DNA of 46,065 nt, taken from contig NW_014577585.1 in NCBI RefSeq assembly GCF_000485595.1, positions 143,389 to 189,453 of the forward strand, written 5' to 3'. This document shows, piece by piece, positions 42,287-46,065 of this stretch. Under the pieces are notes generated by a model. The model was not told where the DNA came from. It saw only the letters and a program-made list of their open reading frames with translations, and ran no database searches. Each line of letters begins with the position of its first letter. Positions within the stretch are counted from its first letter, which is position 1. The translations under genes were made by a program, and so were the position numbers. This DNA is from Priapulus caudatus (taxonomy: Eukaryota > Priapulida > Priapulimorpha > Priapulimorphida > Priapulidae).

Positions 42287-42390
42287 TTGTGTGTTGTGTG
42301 TGGTGTGTGTGTGTTGTGTGTGTGGTGTGTGTGTGTGTGTGGTGTGTGGTGTTGTGTGGTGTGTGTGTGTGTGTGTGTGTTGTGTGTGTG
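42226..42390 (+). repeat. TG microsatellite
   Basis: TG run, pure to 42284 and then interrupted by single extra G or T bases. The Cys-Val and His-Thr frames over it are artefacts. Confidence 0.97.
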
Positions 42391-42841
42391 CAATGTAACA
42401 AAATGTCCAACATCAAGAACTTCAAAATGGTGAAAAAACGTGATATATGCATAGATATTTACAATATATTGTAATTAATTTCTCAATAAAAAAAACATTC
42501 CAGATAAACATTAAAAATAGATACACAATAGATAACATAAATCCATATATACATAAACAATTACAACTGATATATATTACCAGAAACATTATGATTATAC
42601 AAATACTATTCATCTAACCATATAAAATCATGAACATCAACTATTAGATCTTCAATTCATATATACACAGAACATAACATCATGAATATGCTAACAAAAA
42701 CATTATTTTTTTTATATACATTACTAATACATACAACCATTAAAATCATGAACATCAATATTAGATGAAATAAGTACCAAAATATCTTAGCTACTATATA
42801 AAATCATAAAAATATTAATCAATGTTATATCTATTCTATAG
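42391..42841. other. No gene; AT-rich ATATACAT-type repeats
   Basis: Low-complexity AT-rich DNA with several blocks around AAAATCATGAACATCAA and TTAGAT at intervals of about 100 bp, perhaps an old degenerate tandem repeat. Confidence 0.5.
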
Positions 42842-43006
42842 CAGGGCCATAGCCAGAGGTAAATTTTGTAAGAGGCAAATGTTGTGAGTTAAAGACAGGG
42901 AGCGAAGCGAGTCAATAGGCGTGGGGTAGGGGCCCGCTTAAGGCCCCAGAAGAGATTTTTGTAGGAGGAATTTGCCTCCTATTGCCTAATAGTAGCTACG
43001 GCCTGT
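42842..43006. mobile_element. Short element with CAGGGCCATAGCCAG / CTACGGCCTG ends
   Basis: The left end CAGGGCCATAGCCAG and right end AGCTACGGCCTGTC are imperfect inverted copies. The interior includes GAGGCAAAT and GGAATTTGCCTC inverted blocks and AGCGAAGCGAG. The same type of end is found at 43982-44442, and related GGGGCGTAGATAGC at 45397. Confidence 0.65.
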
Positions 43007-43274
43007 CATATAGATAAAAAACAACAAATATACTCTAATTTAGTCTATCCTCAACTTATGCATTATTCATGTCCGTCTCTCTCTCCATCTTTTCGGTGGT
43101 GCAAAGAGGGTGGTGCTGTAGTGTCCCAGGCGATGTAATTCCGAACTGCTTCAAAGACATAAAAAAAGTGCGACAAATGTACGCACGTGCGTATAATATT
43201 ATATATATATATAGAAAAGGGCAGTAACAACATTGTACATAATTGAGCTAATAATGCGTGTATTATTTTGCGCT

Positions 43275-43277
<3 letters not shown>

Positions 43278-43319
<42 letters not shown>
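43278..43319. repeat. AT dinucleotide run
   Basis: Pure TA repeat of about 42 bp. Confidence 0.95.
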
Positions 43320-43320
<1 letters not shown>

Positions 43321-43559
43321 TGTGAAAGGGAGGAGTTATGAACATATTTAATGACAGTTTAGTACACCACGTCAGTTTATGGTATTTTATTAGCTACAAC
43401 AGTATACAGACTCTCCTCTATTGTAAGCTACCTACCTCTGCTAGTTCAGCAGTCAGTCTTCTCCCTTCAGGATATCACACGAGAGTCGGCACCTGCTGGA
43501 CTGTTCCAAAAGAGAGACATACAAATGTGTGAAACAACATGATCAAACGAAAACAATCA

Positions 43560-43735
43560 AGCGCGCACACACGCAACTACTCCGGCGCATGCACACATAC
43601 GCGCGCAGTCAGCATAACACTAGGCGCCAGTCACGCAACCACACATACGCGCAGTCACGCACACACATACGCACAGTCACGCAACACACATACGCGCAGT
43701 CATGCACACAACATACGCGCAGTCACGATAACACA
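43560..43735 (+). repeat. Degenerate CACGCA/ACATACGCGCAGTC repeat
   Basis: Several copies of CACATACGCGCAGTCA-type sequence with CACA-rich spacers. The open frame here is a by-product. Confidence 0.8.
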
Positions 43736-43981
43736 CTATAGCAGGAACACTATACATATAGTACACGTTTTATATCTGGGTGTGTTTATGTGTAGGGTGC
43801 GTGCGTGGGCGCTTGTGTTCGTGAATTCATGCACTTGCATGCAACTTGCGTACGTTCGCATCTGCTGTACAATATCTATCACAAACGCTCCACTCCACTC
43901 ATACAATATCCTCTGCTCATATCACGATATAGTCAAATTCGCTGACAGCGCAGACGATATATAGTAATATATTATATATAT

Positions 43982-44438
43982 ACAGGCCGTAGCCAGGGGG
44001 GGTCCGGGGGTCGAACGAACCCCCCCCGGCCCCAAGCCAAAAAATTTTTTTTTTTAATTTGCAAGAATTTCACCTCAGGTCGCTCTATTTTAGTGTAATA
44101 ATTGCAAAATCTCCATCGTGCGGAGCGTGAACAGTGAACACCCCCTCCCGCACCCTCCCCCGCTCGTCGCTTGCTCCCTCGCTGGTCGCTTCGCGCCCGA
44201 GCAGGGGCGTGTACAGGGGGGTCCAGGAGTCGGCCCCACCTCTTGCTCGCGCAGAAAACGATCTGAGGGGTGTAATTTTAAAATTTTTCTGGGGGAGGGC
44301 CCCAGCACCCCCCTTCGCGTGCTCGCAACTTCGGTTTACGGTTAGACCACCCGGTACAAATCCTGTACCCCCCCCCTGCCGAGCAAATTGCCACAATTGA
44401 AAAACGAACCCCCCCCCAATACAAAGCTGGCTACGGGC

Positions 44439-44442
<4 letters not shown>
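43982..44442. mobile_element. Element with ACAGGCCGTAGCCAG inverted ends
   Basis: ACAGGCCGTAGCCAG at the left and CTGGCTACGGGCCTGT at the right are near-perfect inverted copies, and TA-rich sequence adjoins both sides. The interior is G/C-homopolymer-rich with internal inverted G and C tracts. No transposase frame is recognisable, so it is non-autonomous. Confidence 0.75.
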
Positions 44443-44480
<38 letters not shown>

Positions 44481-44632
44481 AACAAAGTCAAGGTAATAGA
44501 ATAAGGTGTTTAAAGTTTAATTGACAAGCTTTCGAGATTACATCTGTTGGAAATGACATTGACATTGACATTGAATCAAAAATGATGTCATTAAACTTGT
44601 AAACACCCTTATTCTATACCTTGACTTTGTTT
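44481..44632. mobile_element. MITE-like element in a TA-rich site
   Basis: The arm beginning AACAAAGTCAAGGTAATAGA (44481) mirrors ACCTTGACTTTGTT at the right end (arms about 30 bp, one or two mismatches). The loop contains three GACATT repeats. TA-rich microsatellite DNA lies on both sides, consistent with TA target preference. Confidence 0.75.
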
Positions 44633-44716
44633 TTATCTACACAGGTGTTCGTGTGTGACTTTACTTTATATATAATATATATATATATAATATCATATAT
44701 ATGTATATATATATAT

Positions 44717-44760
44717 ATACTAGCCGGGTACCCGGCGTTGCACTGAGGAAAACGCTTAGG
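44717..44760 (+). repeat. TATACTAGCCGGGTACCCGGCGTTGC repeat boundary
   Basis: TATACTAGCCGGGTACCCGG follows a TA run. This is a repeat end seen next to TA microsatellites in many invertebrates; the element it belongs to probably continues to the right but has no recognisable coding sequence in this window. Confidence 0.45.
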
Positions 44761-45395
44761 GATAACTTTTAGAGCAAATTCAGCCATATATGATGGTACT
44801 TGATTCTAAGGATAAATTCGTAACCGAGAAACAAACAATAAACAATATTCTGACAGAAACAGTTCGAACGACTCTCTGATTCAGTGTATTGCAAGCTTCT
44901 GGATATACAACATTGTTATGAAATTGCGCCAAGTTATCATGAATATATCTCTCTGGCTGTTATAGAAGAGCTGATTTCCATAAGGTGTTAAGTCCACTTT
45001 TGTACTTTAGAAGATATCATCACATTTATATTTTGGTAATGATCTCTTTGCATGAAACACGTTATTATGTACACGTATATATATATGCCCGTATCCAGCA
45101 ATAATATATGTATATGCACAGCATACAGTCCCCAAATTTGCACGCAGATTACATGTAGCAGTAGAAGTAGCATATATATCACTTTATTATTATAACTGAG
45201 GCTGTATTTGTATGCTGCATGCAATATCGAATATATTGATGATTGAATATAAATGAATAAACTCATAAAAACCTAGCTTTTTCCTTTTTCATTATATTAA
45301 ATATAATCCTAAGATATAGTTTTGTTAAGTTTTTCTAAAGATCGTTGTCAATAGAACTTTCATAGTTATAAAATTCTCACTGATATCACTATCAG
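44761..45395. other. No gene seen
   Basis: AT-rich sequence with short TA runs; the minus-strand frame at 44988-45266 has no motif. Confidence 0.5.
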
Positions 45396-45396
45396 A

Positions 45397-45825
45397 CAGG
45401 GGCGTAGATAGCGGGGGGATGGGGGGGATGCATCCCCCCCACTTATTGACGTGGGGGGGATGGCGTGTACAATCATCCCCCCCTACTTTCAGGAGGAAAT
45501 TGGGGGATTCAAAATTTTCTGGGGGAGGACCCGCATCCCCCCGCATGTTTCTTACCACCCTCCTCAAAATCCTGCATTGGCCACTGTGGAGCGTAACAAA
45601 TTTAGCACCCCCACTTCAAAAATCGTTCCGCGGCGCCTGTAGAGTACTGCTAACAAAGATTATGATTATGAATATTTGTATGCATATCAAAAGTCAAATT
45701 TAAGTTCATCTGACAGGGGCGTCGATAGCAGGGAGATGGGGGTATATCCCCCCCAAACTTATTGAGGTGGGTTGGCTTTCATCACCCCCTACTTTCAGGA
45801 AAATGGGGAAAAATTTAATATTTTA
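45397..45825 (+). repeat. Two direct copies of a GACAGGGGCGT element
   Basis: GACAGGGGCGTAGATAGCGG at 45397 and GACAGGGGCGTCGATAGCAG at 45713 each start a collinear segment with ATCCCCCCC, CTTATTGA and CCCCCTACTTTCAGGA. The first copy is longer. Both are related in style to the CAGGCCGTAGCCAG-ended elements at 42842 and 43982. Confidence 0.75.
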
Positions 45826-46065
45826 CAGACAATAAATACTGGATATTTATCTACAAATCCGTCATCGCTATTCATACTCTCTTAATGTATTGTTACAGAA
45901 ATGGAACGTGACATACATCTACTGTAAAATGGCTGTAATTCGTTCCAAGAATGACATTATTTTACTGAAACTCAGACGGTTAATTTTGGACGCATTCCCC
46001 ATATACGATTTTTTTTCAAAATCCCCAAATCACGTCTTATCACTGCGGACGAAAGTTAAATCCTT

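Noticed and set aside
42157-42474. Cys-Val rich frame and opposite His-Thr frame
   Set aside because: Products of the TG microsatellite.
43338-43964. Plus-strand frames of 64-141 residues
   Set aside because: They cover a degenerate CACGCA repeat and have no motif or splice context.

Overview
The window looks like nuclear DNA of an animal, most plausibly a marine invertebrate. It has spliced exons with GT/AG borders, very dense interspersed and simple repeats, several short inverted-repeat elements and a Ty3/gypsy retroelement. There are no bacterial-style operons. I cannot name a species. Most open frames are chance; only a few stretches look like real or once-real genes.

Layout. 1-2180: tandem ~147-bp repeats in opposite orientation on either side of a decayed minus-strand gene with the HAISGCDTTS motif, probably a decayed DNA transposon. 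2180-8900: repeats, including an inverted pair at 2330-2525 and 7395-7610, a non-autonomous element at 3508-4183 and a shared two-module repeat at 5289-6092 and 7759-8134. 8900-12100: the best host gene candidate on the plus strand. It has a signal-peptide exon and, 2.7 kb downstream, two homologous cysteine-rich exons separated by a 59-bp intron, all joining in phase 0. 12100-17800: short inverted-repeat elements, minisatellites and a large TATC microsatellite.

17826-29413 and 30434-40812 are two copies of one ~10.4-kb unit on the minus strand, separated by a 25-N gap and about 1 kb of other sequence. Reading the minus strand of the cleaner right copy, the unit holds a leader with a 20-21-bp tandem array, a candidate primer binding site, gag, protease, reverse transcriptase, RNase H, integrase, an acidic and histidine-rich repeat tail on pol, a bipartite hairpin, a block of 145-bp repeats, and a further reading frame with a basic coiled-coil-like start, two zinc-finger-like motifs of identical spacing and a helical end. 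No pair of long terminal repeats could be found. Catalytic aspartates of protease, RNase H and integrase all read AAC (Asn) in a CpA context, while the reverse transcriptase aspartates are intact. An in-frame stop interrupts RNase H in both copies, so this copy cannot be autonomous.

The left copy is about 1.2 kb longer and peppered with small insertions, including runs of 47 and 24 C absent from the right copy, and it ends at the N gap. This is more like uncorrected long-read gap fill than natural decay. 40813-46065 holds no convincing gene. It contains a long TG microsatellite, several elements ending in a CAGGCCGTAGCCAG-like sequence, and TA-rich repeats.
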